DNA of 47,527 nucleotides, taken from Rhodocyclaceae bacterium. GTDB taxonomy: Bacteria > Pseudomonadota > Gammaproteobacteria > Burkholderiales > Rhodocyclaceae. Each line of letters starts with the position of its first letter. The first letter of the stretch is position 1. This document shows positions 19,169 through 28,177 of the stretch, one piece after another. Made by a program: the position numbers and the translations under genes. The notes beneath the pieces were generated by a model that was not told where the DNA came from, made no database searches, and worked only from the letters and a program-made list of their open reading frames with translations. The stretch lies in assembly GCA_023383815.1 (NCBI GenBank), contig JAHDYG010000020.1, positions 18,220-65,746 on the forward strand, given 5' to 3'.

Positions 19169-20004
19169 ACACGACGCTGCACGGTCTTGCGCCGGCCAAG
19201 CTCAATCTCTTCCTGCACGTGACTGGCCGCAGGCCCGATGGCTACCATCTGCTGCAGACTGCCTTCAGACTCATCGACTGGGCCGACGAACTCACGTTCA
19301 CACTGCGTGAGGACGGGCAGATCGTGCGCACCACCTCACTGTCGGGCGTCCGGGCCGAAGACGATCTCACCGTCCGGGCGGCGCGCCTGCTCCAGCAGGA
19401 AACGGGTTGCCGCCTCGGGGTCGAACTGGCCGTGACCAAACACCTGCCGATGGGGGGAGGACTCGGCGGCGGCAGCTCGGATGCCGCAACAACCCTCATG
19501 GCGCTGAACCGCCTGTGGGGAACCGGGCTCACGCGTGAAGAACTCGCCCGGCTCGGGCTTCGCCTCGGCGCCGACGTGCCGTTCTTCCTTTTTGGCCGCG
19601 ACGCTTTCGCGGAAGGGGTTGGGGAATGCCTTGCTGCCCTAGAACTCCCCCCGGCGATTTACGTGATCCTGGTCCCTTCGGTCGCAGTTCCGACGCGCGA
19701 CATTTTTGCTGCGAAGGAGTTGACGCGTGATTGCGAACCCATCAAAATTGCGGACTTCGCTTCGGCAGCAACCCGAAACGTGCTGCAGGATGTCGCATGC
19801 GCACGGTTTCCGGAGGTTGCGGACGCGATCGACTGGCTCGGGCAGCACGCTCCGGCCCGGATGACTGGATCGGGCGCTTGCGTGTTCGCTCCGGTTGCGA
19901 GCGAGACGGTCGCGGCGCACATTGCGCGGGCGTGCCCGGCAAGATGGCGGGTGCGGATCGCACGCAGCATCGAGCGTCATCCGCTCGCCGATTGGCTCGC
20001 ATAA
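19150..20004 (+). CDS. ispE: 4-diphosphocytidyl-2-C-methyl-D-erythritol kinase IspE
   Basis: 284 residues from ATG 19150, inside the last codons of lolB. It is a GHMP kinase of the MEP isoprenoid pathway. PAKLNLFLHVTGRRPDGYHL is the N-terminal substrate region and PMGGGLGGGSSDAA the ATP-binding motif; the C-terminal MTGSGACVFA is motif III. Followed by tRNA-Gln, prs and rplY as in most Beta- and Gammaproteobacteria. The RuBisCO-like protein further along may feed the same pathway through DXP. Confidence 0.96.
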   Translation: MESTALNTTLHGLAPAKLNLFLHVTGRRPDGYHLLQTAFRLIDWADELTFTLREDGQIVRTTSLSGVRAEDDLTVRAARLLQQETGCRLGVELAVTKHLPMGGGLGGGSSDAATTLMALNRLWGTGLTREELARLGLRLGADVPFFLFGRDAFAEGVGECLAALELPPAIYVILVPSVAVPTRDIFAAKELTRDCEPIKIADFASAATRNVLQDVACARFPEVADAIDWLGQHAPARMTGSGACVFAPVASETVAAHIARACPARWRVRIARSIERHPLADWLA

Positions 20005-20076
20005 GCCGGCGAGCGGGGTTGTGGTGAGGATTTTGCAGTACGCTGCAAGTGCGGCACGGCAGCGAGAATGGTTTCT

Positions 20077-20153
20077 TGGGGAGTCGCCAAGTTGGTCAAG
20101 GCACCGGATTTTGATTCCGGCATTCGAGGGTTCGAATCCTTCCTCCCCAGCCA
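20077..20153 (+). tRNA. glnT: tRNA-Gln (anticodon UUG)
   Basis: A full cloverleaf. Acceptor stem TGGGGAG (20077-20083) pairs with CTCCCCA (20143-20149); the discriminator is G and CCA is encoded at 20151-20153. The anticodon arm is CCGGATTTTGATTCCGG with anticodon TTG; the T loop is GTTCGAATC. The U1-A72 pair and GCCAAG after the acceptor stem are typical of tRNA-Gln. It lies between ispE and prs, as in many proteobacteria. The gene symbol is by convention only. Confidence 0.96.
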
Positions 20154-20160
20154 AACCGAT

Positions 20161-20194
20161 TGCGGGCAGGCGAAATGCCTGCCCGCATCGTTTT
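20161..20194 (+). terminator. Intrinsic terminator after tRNA-Gln
   Basis: An 11-bp perfect stem (TGCGGGCAGGC at 20161-20171, complement at 20177-20187) with loop GAAAT is followed by TCGTTTTC. It starts 8 bases after the tRNA CCA and ends 40 bases before prs, so it separates the tRNA from prs. Confidence 0.8.
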
Positions 20195-20234
20195 CAGCAT
20201 CGTCATTGTCATTTTCGGCTCTGGAGTACCGGTC

Positions 20235-21185
20235 ATGCCCCGTGGCAGCCTGATGGTCTTCACCGGCAACGCCAACCCCAAGCTTGCTGCCGACGTCGTA
20301 CGCAGGCTTGGAATCTCCCTCGGCTCGGCCACCGTCGGACGCTTCTCGGACGGCGAAGTCAACGTTGAACTGCTCGAGAACGTGCGCGGCAAGGACATTT
20401 TCGTCCTGCAACCGACCTGCTCTCCGACCAACGACAACCTGATGGAACTGCTGGTGCTCGTCGACGCACTCAAGCGCGCCTCCGCCGGTCGCATCACCGC
20501 GGCAATGCCCTACTTCGGCTATGCCCGCCAGGATCGCCGCCCCCGTTCGGCACGCGTACCGATCACCGCGAAGGTCGTCGCCAACATGCTGCAGGCCGCC
20601 GGCGTGCAGCGCCTGCTGACGATGGACCTGCACGCGGACCAGATCCAGGGGTTCTTCGACATTCCGGTCGACAATATCTACGCCGCCCCGGTCCTGCTCG
20701 CCGAGCTCGACAAGCAGAAGTACGACGATCTGCTGGTCGTCTCGCCCGACGTCGGGGGCGTCGTGCGCGCACGGGCCTTCGCCAAGCGCCTCGAATGCGA
20801 CCTTGCGATCATCGACAAGCGCCGCCCCAAGGCCAATGTCTCGGAAGTGATGAACATCATCGGCGAGGTCAAGGATCGGACCTGCGTCATCATGGACGAC
20901 ATCGTCGACACCGCCGGTACGCTGTGCAAGGCGGCCAGCGCCCTCAAGCAGAACGGCGCGAAGCGCGTCCTGTCGTACTGCACCCATGCGGTGCTATCGA
21001 ACGCGGCCGCAGCGCGCATCGCAGATTCGGATCTCGACGAACTGGTCGTCACCGACACGATTCCACTGCAGGATGACGCACGAGCCTGTACCCGCATCCG
21101 CCAGATCTCGGTCGCCTCCCTGCTGGCCGACACGATGCTGCGGATCAGCAACGAAGAGTCCGTGAGTTCGCTCTTCATGGAGTGA
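20235..21185 (+). CDS. prs: Ribose-phosphate pyrophosphokinase (PRPP synthetase)
   Basis: 316 residues from ATG 20235 with GGAG eight bases upstream; the frame is open back to 20160 through the tRNA-Gln terminator, so the longer version is not real, and ATG 20253 lacks the ribosome binding site. Motifs: [20 protein letters not shown], the ATP flexible region [21 protein letters not shown], and the PRPP-binding loop [18 protein letters not shown]. It makes PRPP from ribose 5-phosphate and ATP for nucleotide, His, Trp and NAD synthesis. Confidence 0.97.
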   Translation: MPRGSLMVFTGNANPKLAADVVRRLGISLGSATVGRFSDGEVNVELLENVRGKDIFVLQPTCSPTNDNLMELLVLVDALKRASAGRITAAMPYFGYARQDRRPRSARVPITAKVVANMLQAAGVQRLLTMDLHADQIQGFFDIPVDNIYAAPVLLAELDKQKYDDLLVVSPDVGGVVRARAFAKRLECDLAIIDKRRPKANVSEVMNIIGEVKDRTCVIMDDIVDTAGTLCKAASALKQNGAKRVLSYCTHAVLSNAAAARIADSDLDELVVTDTIPLQDDARACTRIRQISVASLLADTMLRISNEESVSSLFME

Positions 21186-21202
21186 GCGCCCGTTCCAGTT
21201 TC

Positions 21203-21226
21203 AGCCGTCGGCCGGTGCCGGCGGCT
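21203..21226 (+). terminator. Hairpin between prs and rplY
   Basis: A 10-bp stem with one G-T pair (21203-21212 with 21217-21226) and a CGGT loop, followed only by TTTCC. It may partly end prs transcription or attenuate read-through into rplY. Confidence 0.4.
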
Positions 21227-21276
21227 TTCCACATCCGCCTGGTCGCGGGCGGATGATCACCACCAGGAGCAATGCA

Positions 21277-21873
21277 ATGCAAATCGAGTTCAACGCCAGC
21301 AAGCGCGACGAGCAAGGTACGGGTGCGAGCCGCCGCCTTCGCCGCGCGGGCAAGCTGCCGGGCATCATCTACGGTGCCGGACAGGATGCCACCCCGATCA
21401 CCCTCGACCACAATGAGCTGTATCACCTGATGCGCAAGGAGGCTTTCCACGCCTCGGTGCTGTCGGTGGTCGTCGACGGGGCGAAGCAGACCGTCGTGCT
21501 GCGCGACGCGCAGTGGCACCCGTTCAAGCCGCAAGTGCTGCACATCGACTTCCAGCGCGTCGCCGCTGACCAGAAGATGCACCTGAAGGTGCCGCTGCAC
21601 TTCGTCAACGGTGACATCAGCCCGGCGGTCAAGCTCGGCGGCGGAATGATCTCCCACATCATCAACGAAGTGGATATCGCCTGCCTGCCGAAGGATCTGC
21701 CTGAATTCATCGAGGTCGACCTCAAGGATCTGCAGGCCGACGACTCGATTCACGTCTCGGGGCTCAAGCTGCCGGCCGGTGTCGAAATCGTCCATCATGG
21801 CGAAGGCGATCCGGTGGTCGTCACCGTTCTGAAGACGGGCGGCAGCACCGAAGAAGAAACCGCCGAGGCCTGA
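21277..21873 (+). CDS. rplY: 50S ribosomal protein L25, long (CTC) form
   Basis: 198 residues from ATG 21277 ([20 protein letters not shown]) with AGGAG seven bases upstream; ATG 21253 in frame is upstream of that site. The N-terminal ~90 residues are the L25 5S rRNA-binding domain ([20 protein letters not shown]-like HIDFQRV). The C-terminal ~100 residues are the TL5/CTC domain ([18 protein letters not shown]), ending in an acidic tail. It binds 5S rRNA in the large subunit. Confidence 0.95.
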   Translation: MQIEFNASKRDEQGTGASRRLRRAGKLPGIIYGAGQDATPITLDHNELYHLMRKEAFHASVLSVVVDGAKQTVVLRDAQWHPFKPQVLHIDFQRVAADQKMHLKVPLHFVNGDISPAVKLGGGMISHIINEVDIACLPKDLPEFIEVDLKDLQADDSIHVSGLKLPAGVEIVHHGEGDPVVVTVLKTGGSTEEETAEA

Positions 21874-21901
21874 ACGTGCTCCGTCAGGCCCCCATGACGC
21901 G

Positions 21902-22522
21902 ATGAGCACAACGCCCCCGCGTCTGGTCGTCGGCCTCGGCAATCCCGGGGCCGAATACACCGAAACCCGGCACAACGCCGGGTTTTGGTTTTGTGAGCGG
22001 CTGGCGGTTCAGCTCGGCGTGCGCTTCTCGCATGAATCTCGTTTTCACGGTCTCGTGGCCAATGCGCGCGATGCCGGGGTACTGCTGCTGATGCCGCAGA
22101 CCTTCATGAACCGCTCCGGTCAGGCCGTCGGCGCCCTCACCCGCTTCTACCGCATCGCGCCATCCGAGCTGCTGGTCGTGCACGACGAACTCGACATCCC
22201 GCCCGGTCAGCTGCGCCTCAAGTTCGGAGGCGGTCTCGGCGGCCACAACGGCCTCAAGGACATTACCGCGCATTGCGGCACACAGGATTACTGGCGGCTG
22301 CGGATCGGGATCGGCCATCCGGGCGATCGCAACGAAGTCATCCGCTACGTGCTGAAGCCTCCGCGTCGTGAAGAGCGGGACTCGATCGATGAAGCGATCG
22401 AGCGTGCGCTGGCCGCCTGGCCCCTGCTGCACGCGGGCAACTGGAACGCCGCCGGCACCCGCCTCAACACGCGCGCCGCTGCACCGAAACAGATCGAACC
22501 TCAGGACGGACCCAAGACATGA
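21902..22522 (+). CDS. pth: Peptidyl-tRNA hydrolase
   Basis: 206 residues. The N-terminus [21 protein letters not shown] carries the catalytic histidine in TRHNAG. Further motifs are [41 protein letters not shown] and LRIGIGHPG. It frees peptides from peptidyl-tRNA that has dropped off ribosomes. Follows rplY by 28 bases and overlaps ychF by 4 (ATGA); the rplY-pth-ychF order is widespread. Confidence 0.97.
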   Translation: MSTTPPRLVVGLGNPGAEYTETRHNAGFWFCERLAVQLGVRFSHESRFHGLVANARDAGVLLLMPQTFMNRSGQAVGALTRFYRIAPSELLVVHDELDIPPGQLRLKFGGGLGGHNGLKDITAHCGTQDYWRLRIGIGHPGDRNEVIRYVLKPPRREERDSIDEAIERALAAWPLLHAGNWNAAGTRLNTRAAAPKQIEPQDGPKT

Positions 22523-23610
22523 GCCTCAAGTGCGGAATCGTCGGACTGCCCAACGTCGGCAAGTCGACCCTCTTCAACGCCCTGACGAAGGCCGGCATCG
22601 AAGCGGCCAATTACCCCTTCTGCACGATCGAACCGAACGTCGGCATCGTCGAGGTTCCCGACCCCCGGCTCGCCCAGCTCGCCGAAATCGTCAAGCCACA
22701 GAAGATCCAGCCGGCCATCGTCGAATTCGTCGACATCGCCGGCCTGGTCGCCGGCGCCTCGAAGGGTGAAGGGCTGGGCAACCAGTTCCTCGCCAACATC
22801 CGGGAAACCGATGCCATCGTCCACGTCGTGCGCTGCTTCGCCGATGAGAACGTCGTCCACGTGGCGGGGCGCATCGACCCGATCCACGACATCGAAGTGA
22901 TCGACACGGAACTCGCGCTGGCCGATCTCGCCACCGTCGAGAAGGCCGTCAACCGCTACAAACGCCCCGCGGCCTCCGGCGACAAGGAAGCGAAGCAACT
23001 CGTCGCCGTCCTCGAAAAGTGCCTGGCCCAGCTCAACGAAGCCCGCCCGGTACGCGCCCTCGATCTGTCCAGGGAAGAGCAGGCAAGCCTCAAGCCCTTC
23101 TGCCTGATCACCGCGAAGCCCGTGCTCTATGCCGCCAACGTCGCCGAGGACGGCTTCGAGGACAACCCCCATCTCGACGCCGTGCGCGCGCATGCCGCGG
23201 CCGAAGGCGCCGAGGTCGTGGCGCTCTGTGCCGCAATCGAAGCCGAGATCGCCGACCTCGACGACGCCGACAAGAAGGATTTCCTCGAATCGATGGGGCT
23301 CGAAGAGCCCGGCCTCGACCGCCTGATCCGCGCAGGCTACAAACTTCTCGGCCTGCAGACCTACTTCACCGCGGGGGTCAAGGAAGTCCGCGCGTGGACC
23401 ATCCACGTCGGCGACACTGCCCCGCAGGCCGCAGGCGTCATCCACACCGATTTCGAACGCGGCTTCATCCGTGCCCAGACCATCGCCTTCGACGACTTCA
23501 TCCAGTTCAAGGGCGAAGCCGGCGCCAAGGAAGCCGGCAGGATGCGCGCCGAGGGCAAGGAGTACGTCGTCAAGGACGGCGACGTGCTGAACTTCCTGTT
23601 CAACGTCTGA
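22519..23610 (+). CDS. ychF: Redox-regulated ATPase YchF (OLA1 family)
   Basis: 363 residues. P-loop [15 protein letters not shown], the conserved [14 protein letters not shown]3 [20 protein letters not shown], and the altered G4 (NVAED) that switches nucleotide preference from GTP to ATP in this family. The C-terminal TGS domain ends in [14 protein letters not shown]. It binds ribosomes and acts in translation and oxidative stress. Overlaps the pth stop. Confidence 0.97.
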   Translation: MSLKCGIVGLPNVGKSTLFNALTKAGIEAANYPFCTIEPNVGIVEVPDPRLAQLAEIVKPQKIQPAIVEFVDIAGLVAGASKGEGLGNQFLANIRETDAIVHVVRCFADENVVHVAGRIDPIHDIEVIDTELALADLATVEKAVNRYKRPAASGDKEAKQLVAVLEKCLAQLNEARPVRALDLSREEQASLKPFCLITAKPVLYAANVAEDGFEDNPHLDAVRAHAAAEGAEVVALCAAIEAEIADLDDADKKDFLESMGLEEPGLDRLIRAGYKLLGLQTYFTAGVKEVRAWTIHVGDTAPQAAGVIHTDFERGFIRAQTIAFDDFIQFKGEAGAKEAGRMRAEGKEYVVKDGDVLNFLFNV

Positions 23611-23623
23611 TCGTCTGTCGGAC

Positions 23624-24547
23624 ATGGGCGGCGCAGCGCGTTACACCGGGCGCTTCGCGCCGTCGCCGACCGGCCCGCTGCACTTTGGCTCGCTCGTCGC
23701 AGCCGCGGCGAGTTTCTACGATGCCCGCTCGCAGGACGGACGCTGGTTGCTGCGCATCGAGGATGTCGATACGCAGCGCACCGTGCCTGGTTCAGCAGAG
23801 CAGATTCTTGCCACTCTTGAGCGCTTCGGCTTCGAGTGGGACGGCGGAATCGTCCGCCAGAGCCAGCGCACCGATGCGTATGTCACGGCCCTGGAACGAC
23901 TCCGCAGCGCCGATCTCATCTTCGCCTGCGCCTGCACGCGACGCGAGATGGCCGATTCGGCGCTGGCGCGCGACGGCTCGCGCGTCTATCCCGGAACCTG
24001 CCGCGATGGCTTGCCGCCGGGGCGCAAGGCGCGCGCCTGGCGCGTTCGGGTCGAAGGAGGCATCGCATTCGAGGACGCGGTACAAGGCCCGCAGCAAGAG
24101 GATCTGACATCCGAAGTCGGAGACTTCGTCGTGCTGCGCGCAGACGGGCTGTTCGCCTATCAGCTCGCGGTCGTCGTCGACGATGCCGAGGCCGGCGTCA
24201 CGCATGTCGTGCGGGGTGCGGACCTGCTCGATTCGACCGGGCGCCAGATCTACCTGCAGCAACGGCTCGGTTCCCCGACGCCCGCGTACGCGCATCTTCC
24301 CGTGGTGGTCAACGCGGCCGGCGAGAAGCTCTCGAAGCAGACGCTCGCCACCGCCGTGGATGACTGGCGCCCCGAGGCGGTGCTGCTGGCGGCGCTCACT
24401 TTTTTGGGCCAGAATCCGCCGTTGGATCTGAACCACGCAACGCTGCGCGACGTTCACGAATGGGCGCTCGCGCACTGGAGCCTTGCCCGCGTACCGCGGG
24501 TACGCTGCCAGTCCGAACCGCAATTCATACAGGACATGCAAGCATGA
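23624..24547 (+). CDS. gluQ: Glutamyl-Q tRNA(Asp) synthetase GluQ
   Basis: 307 residues: a truncated glutamyl-tRNA synthetase without the anticodon-binding domain. The HIGH-type motif is in RFAPSPTGPLHFGSL and KMSKS is replaced by KLSKQ. A zinc site is formed by CACTRRE and YPGTC. The enzyme attaches glutamate to the queuosine base in tRNA(Asp), not to tRNA(Glu). Start at 23624 (MGGAARYTGRF), 13 bases after ychF; it overlaps the next gene by 4 bases. Confidence 0.94.
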   Translation: MGGAARYTGRFAPSPTGPLHFGSLVAAAASFYDARSQDGRWLLRIEDVDTQRTVPGSAEQILATLERFGFEWDGGIVRQSQRTDAYVTALERLRSADLIFACACTRREMADSALARDGSRVYPGTCRDGLPPGRKARAWRVRVEGGIAFEDAVQGPQQEDLTSEVGDFVVLRADGLFAYQLAVVVDDAEAGVTHVVRGADLLDSTGRQIYLQQRLGSPTPAYAHLPVVVNAAGEKLSKQTLATAVDDWRPEAVLLAALTFLGQNPPLDLNHATLRDVHEWALAHWSLARVPRVRCQSEPQFIQDMQA

Positions 24548-25038
24548 TCGATGATATCGCCGGCCTGCGCCGCGTTCTGCTCGAAACCCGGACGATCGCA
24601 GTGGTGGGACTGTCGGCCAACTGGAACCGACCCAGCTACTTCGCAGCGAAGTACATGCTCGAACACGGCTATACCATCATCCCGGTCAATCCCGCCTATG
24701 AGGAGGTGCTCGGCCAGAAGTGCTACCCGAGCCTGCGGGAAGTTCCCGTGCGGATCGACATGGTGGACGTGTTCCGCAAGCCGGAGGACGTGCCCCCGCT
24801 GGTGGACGAGGCAATCGCGATCGGCGCACGCACGCTGTGGCTTCAGCTCGGCGTGATCCACGAGGAAGCGGCACGCAAGGCCGAAGCGGCGGGACTGCAG
24901 GTCGTCATGGACCGGTGCGTGAAGATCGAGCATGCACGCCTCTTTGGCGGGCTCAACTGGGCTGGAGTCAATACGGGCGTGATCTCGGCGCGCAAACCGC
25001 CGCTTCCTCCGTCCCCGGCAACGGGTGAATCGGAGTAG
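24544..25038 (+). CDS. CoA-binding (YccU-type) protein
   Basis: 164 residues from ATG 24544 that overlaps the gluQ stop (ATGA). It is a single Rossmann CoA-binding domain: TIAVVGLSANWNRPSYFAAK, YTIIPVNPAYEEVLGQKCYPSL, VDVFRKPEDVPPLVDEAI, LWLQLGVIHEEAARKA and VVMDRCVKIEHARL match the YccU group, which resembles the CoA-binding domain of succinyl-CoA synthetase alpha. The biochemical role of this group is not established. Confidence 0.9.
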   Translation: MIDDIAGLRRVLLETRTIAVVGLSANWNRPSYFAAKYMLEHGYTIIPVNPAYEEVLGQKCYPSLREVPVRIDMVDVFRKPEDVPPLVDEAIAIGARTLWLQLGVIHEEAARKAEAAGLQVVMDRCVKIEHARLFGGLNWAGVNTGVISARKPPLPPSPATGESE

Positions 25039-25052
25039 GAAGCCATCCGCGC

Positions 25053-26210
25053 TCAGTGCACCCCGCGGTAGCCGGCAATCCCGATCGCAAGACGCACGAG
25101 CTGATAGGCGAGCCAGCTCGCGAGCCGCTGCAGTCGGGGCAGCCGCTGCCAGTCGTCTGCGCGCAGTTCGGCCGCCCCTTTGCGCATGGCCTCTTCGAGG
25201 CTCGAACGGAGCCGGGACGCGAACTCGCGATCATCGACGACGATGTTCGCTTCGCGCGCAAGGAGCAGGCTGAACGGATCGATGTTGCTCGAACCGACGG
25301 TAGCCCAGTGCGCATCGATCACGGCGACCTTCGCGTGCAGATAGCTGCGGTGGTATTCGAAGAGACGGATACCACGCCCGAGCAGGTACGGATAGAGCGC
25401 GCGCGTTGCGTACGCGAGCACCGGATGATCGGAAAGCCCCTGCAGCAGGAGCGTCACCCGCACCCCACGAGTCACGGCTTCCACCAGCGCCTTGCGAAAG
25501 CGACGCCCCGGGAAGAAGTAGGCGCACGCGACGACGACTTCATCGCGGGCGCCGTCGAGTGCCTGCAGATAGGCCTCCTCGATGTCGCGGCGGTGGCGCA
25601 GGTTGTCACGGATCAGAAAGGCGGCACGAACGCGTCCGGCGGGCAGCAGGACCGCCTTCACGGTACCCGGCAGCGCCCGCCGCTTGCGAAGACTCGCCCA
25701 CGAGACGAGCCACCAGAGTCTGCGCGTGGACTCCAGCACCGGCTCGAGCAGCGGCCCCTCGACCCGCACTGCGTAATCGAAACGGGGATGCAGCGGTCCG
25801 CCCGGTTCGAGATCGTCAACGATATTGATTCCACCGATGAAGGCGATCCTGCCATCGATCGTCGCAAGCTTGCGGTGCAGACGGCGCAGGCGATGGCGTT
25901 TGAGCGCGAACGCGGCAAGTTCGCGCCGGTAGACGAGCACCGAGACGCCGGCGGCTTCGAGGACCGGCAACAGCGAGCCGATGAAGGACCGCGCCCCGAA
26001 GCCGTCGACAAGCACCCGCACCGCGACCCCGCGCTGCGCTGCCCGCGACAGGGCTGACGCGATCCGCCGGCCGGTACCATCGGGCTCGAAGATGTAGGTC
26101 TCCAGGTGGATCTCCCGCTCGGCGCCCTCGAACGCAGCTTCCAGCGCAGGAAAGAACGCGGTGCCGTTTTCCAGCAGATCGACCTGATTGCCCTCGACAA
26201 AGCCGTTCAC
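25053..26210 (-). CDS. clsB: Cardiolipin synthase B (phospholipase D family)
   Basis: 385 residues with two PLD catalytic motifs: HRKLATIDGRIAFIGGINI (HxKxxxxD) in the first half and HAKVAVIDAHWATVGSSNID in the second. The start VEGNQVDLLENGTAFFPAL and the absence of N-terminal membrane helices fit ClsB (YbhO) rather than ClsA. It condenses phosphatidyl donors into cardiolipin at the inner membrane. A C-terminal hydrophobic helix (LASWLAYQLVRLAIGIAGY) may anchor it. Its ATG overlaps the ybhP stop by 4 bases; the ybhP-clsB pairing is conserved. Confidence 0.93.
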   Translation of the reverse strand: MNGFVEGNQVDLLENGTAFFPALEAAFEGAEREIHLETYIFEPDGTGRRIASALSRAAQRGVAVRVLVDGFGARSFIGSLLPVLEAAGVSVLVYRRELAAFALKRHRLRRLHRKLATIDGRIAFIGGINIVDDLEPGGPLHPRFDYAVRVEGPLLEPVLESTRRLWWLVSWASLRKRRALPGTVKAVLLPAGRVRAAFLIRDNLRHRRDIEEAYLQALDGARDEVVVACAYFFPGRRFRKALVEAVTRGVRVTLLLQGLSDHPVLAYATRALYPYLLGRGIRLFEYHRSYLHAKVAVIDAHWATVGSSNIDPFSLLLAREANIVVDDREFASRLRSSLEEAMRKGAAELRADDWQRLPRLQRLASWLAYQLVRLAIGIAGYRGVH

Positions 26211-26956
26211 ACGTCAAGCTCCAGCTCGGCGCTCAGCGCAGCATGATCGGATATGCGCGACCAGGGCGGACCACAGTGGACGTCCGAGCGATCGACGCGA
26301 AAACCGCGCACGTAGATGCGATCGAGGCTCAGCACAGGTCGCCGCGCAGGGAAACTGCGCGCCGGCCGCCCGGTTCCGCCATGGAAGGCCTCGACCAGCC
26401 CGAGCCGTTGCGCGAGCAGGAAATCGGCATGATTGCGCCAGTCGTTGAAATCACCGGCGATGATCATTCGTGCGTCACCTCGGGCGAGCGTCTCCATACG
26501 ATCGGCAAGTGCGGCCATCTGGCGCCGCCGACTTCCGGCCATGAGGCCGAGATGGACGCACACGCAGTGCACGGGATCGGACGCGCCGGGCACGGCGATC
26601 TCGCAGTGCAGGAGTCCACGACGTTCGAAACGATGATCCGAGACATCCTGGTTGTTCGTCGAGACGATCGGGAAGCGGCTCAGGATCGCATTGCCGTGGT
26701 GCCCGTGGTCGTAGACCGCGTTTTGTCCATAGGCCGTCTGGTGCCACACGTCCTCGGCCAGGAATACGTGCTGCGGATGAGCAGGCCAGTCGCCATGCGT
26801 GCGCTCGTGCACGACGTGCATGCCCTGCACCTCTTGCAGGAAGACAACGTCGCAATCGAGGCTGCGCAATCGCTCCCGCAGCTCATGAATCACCATCCGG
26901 CGATTGAACTGCGAAAACCCCTTATGAATGTTGTAGGTGCAAACCTTCAGTCGCAT
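26207..26956 (-). CDS. ybhP: Endonuclease/exonuclease/phosphatase family protein YbhP
   Basis: 249 residues of the DNase I-like fold. Motifs: LKVCTYNIHKGFS (N), DVVFLQEVQ (metal-binding E), GNAILSRFPI, VHLGLMAGSRRRQM, IIAGDFNDW (catalytic D/N), DRIYVRG and the final SDHAAL (catalytic D-H). It overlaps clsB, the same pairing as E. coli ybhP-clsB (ybhO), so it may act on lipid head groups, though no activity is settled. It diverges from the RuBisCO-like gene. Confidence 0.9.
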   Translation of the reverse strand: MRLKVCTYNIHKGFSQFNRRMVIHELRERLRSLDCDVVFLQEVQGMHVVHERTHGDWPAHPQHVFLAEDVWHQTAYGQNAVYDHGHHGNAILSRFPIVSTNNQDVSDHRFERRGLLHCEIAVPGASDPVHCVCVHLGLMAGSRRRQMAALADRMETLARGDARMIIAGDFNDWRNHADFLLAQRLGLVEAFHGGTGRPARSFPARRPVLSLDRIYVRGFRVDRSDVHCGPPWSRISDHAALSAELELDV

Positions 26957-26993
26957 GCGCTCACCGACAGAACGGACTCGCCTGGCCGCCGTC

Positions 26994-26999
26994 TATAAT
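26994..26999 (+). promoter_or_regulatory. Consensus -10 box (TATAAT) before the RuBisCO-like gene
   Basis: A perfect TATAAT stands 53 bases upstream of the chosen start, in the 96-base gap to divergent ybhP. The 17-base-distant -35 position (26971-26976, AACGGA) is poor, so an activator may be needed. Confidence 0.45.
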
Positions 27000-27052
27000 G
27001 GGACCCGACCCGCCGCGGGTCTGCCCCGTTCGATTCCGGATGACCTGCTGCC

Positions 27053-28177
27053 ATGCCAGCCCCGAATCCCCCAAACCCGATGAAGACCATGCAGGTAGTG
27101 TATCGCGTCGCCGGCGCGGCTTCAGAGATCGAGGCGCGCGCCCGTGCCATCGCCGTCGAGCAGAGCATCGAGATGCCCCCCGGTGCGGTGCGCAACGAAC
27201 GTGTGATGCGGGAGATTCTGGGGCGTGTCGAAGACATTTCGGATGACGGCGCCGGGCACTTTCTCGTCACCATCGGGCTGGCGCTCGAAACAACCGGCGG
27301 CGAAGCTGGCCAGTTGCTCAACATGCTCTTCGGCAACAGCTCGCTCCATCCGGATCTCGAGCTCGTGGACCTCGTTCTGCCCGGTGAAGGCGGACCGTAC
27401 TTCGGCGGCGGCCCTCGGTTCGGGGTCGAAGGGCTGCGCCGCCTGTGTGGCGCCGTCGGACGTCCGATGACCGCAACCGCGCTCAAGCCGCAAGGCAGCA
27501 CAACGGCGGAACTCGCCCGGCTTGCGGGCATCTTCGCCCGGGCCGGCATCGACGTGATCAAGGATGACCACGGACTGGCCGATCAGGGCAGCGCCCCGTT
27601 CGCCGAACGCGTCGGCGCGATCCAGGCCGAGGTGGACCGAGCCAATCGGGAGACGGGCGGCCGAACGCTGTACGCACCGAGCCTGACCGGGGGACCGAGG
27701 CGCCTGCTCGCCCAGCTCTCGGCAGCGCGCAACGCCGGCGTACGGGCGATGCTGATCGCGCCGATGATCTCGGGGCTCGGCGCACTTCAGGAGCTGGCTG
27801 GCGAAGGCCTGCCGATTCTTGCCCACCCGGCGCTGGCCGGCTCCGCACGTCTTGCACCGCCGTTGCTGCTCGGCAAGCTGTTCCGGCTCGCGGGAGCCGA
27901 TGCGGTGATCTTCCCGAATCATGGTGGCCGCTTCAGCTTCGCCCCCGACCAGTGCCTTGCGCTCGCCGAGGCCGCACGCCGCCCGTGGATGGGCCTCGCA
28001 GCAGCCCTGCCGGTGCCGGCCGGCGGCATTCACCTCGAACGGATCGAGGAACTGCTGGCCTTCTACGGCCGGGACGTGATGCTGCTGATCGGCGGCGCGC
28101 TGCTCGAAGCGCCCGACCTGGAATCGGCCGCCCAGGATTTCGTCGAGCGGGTCGCCGCCGCGGGCAGTCGCACATGA
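27053..28177 (+). CDS. RuBisCO-like protein (form IV), probably 5-methylthioribulose-1-phosphate isomerase
   Basis: 374 residues with the RuBisCO large-subunit fold but without a full carboxylase active site. The lysine equivalent to K175 is kept in ALKPQGST (K145), but K177 is replaced. The metal motif that reads KDDE in RuBisCO is KDDH here (residues 170-173), keeping the carbamylated lysine and one aspartate. The C-terminal AGGIHL matches the phosphate-binding SGGIH; loop-6 lysine is not seen. It is thus a form IV protein. The gene overlaps (ATGA) a cupin gene. In Rhodospirillum rubrum an RLP of this type isomerises 5-methylthioribulose 1-phosphate to 1-methylthioxylulose 5-phosphate, and the adjacent cupin splits that to methanethiol and DXP. 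That assignment is inferred from context; other RLPs act in isoapionate catabolism. Start 27053; ATG 27080 also possible. Confidence 0.85.
   Translation: MPAPNPPNPMKTMQVVYRVAGAASEIEARARAIAVEQSIEMPPGAVRNERVMREILGRVEDISDDGAGHFLVTIGLALETTGGEAGQLLNMLFGNSSLHPDLELVDLVLPGEGGPYFGGGPRFGVEGLRRLCGAVGRPMTATALKPQGSTTAELARLAGIFARAGIDVIKDDHGLADQGSAPFAERVGAIQAEVDRANRETGGRTLYAPSLTGGPRRLLAQLSAARNAGVRAMLIAPMISGLGALQELAGEGLPILAHPALAGSARLAPPLLLGKLFRLAGADAVIFPNHGGRFSFAPDQCLALAEAARRPWMGLAAALPVPAGGIHLERIEELLAFYGRDVMLLIGGALLEAPDLESAAQDFVERVAAAGSRT

Noticed and set aside
20160-20234. N-terminal extension of PRPP synthetase
   Set aside because: This segment encodes the tRNA-Gln terminator hairpin, so the apparent frame is accidental.
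27053-28177. A true CO2-fixing RuBisCO
   Set aside because: Too short, K177 and the KDDE glutamate are replaced, loop-6 lysine not found, and no small subunit or phosphoribulokinase gene is near.
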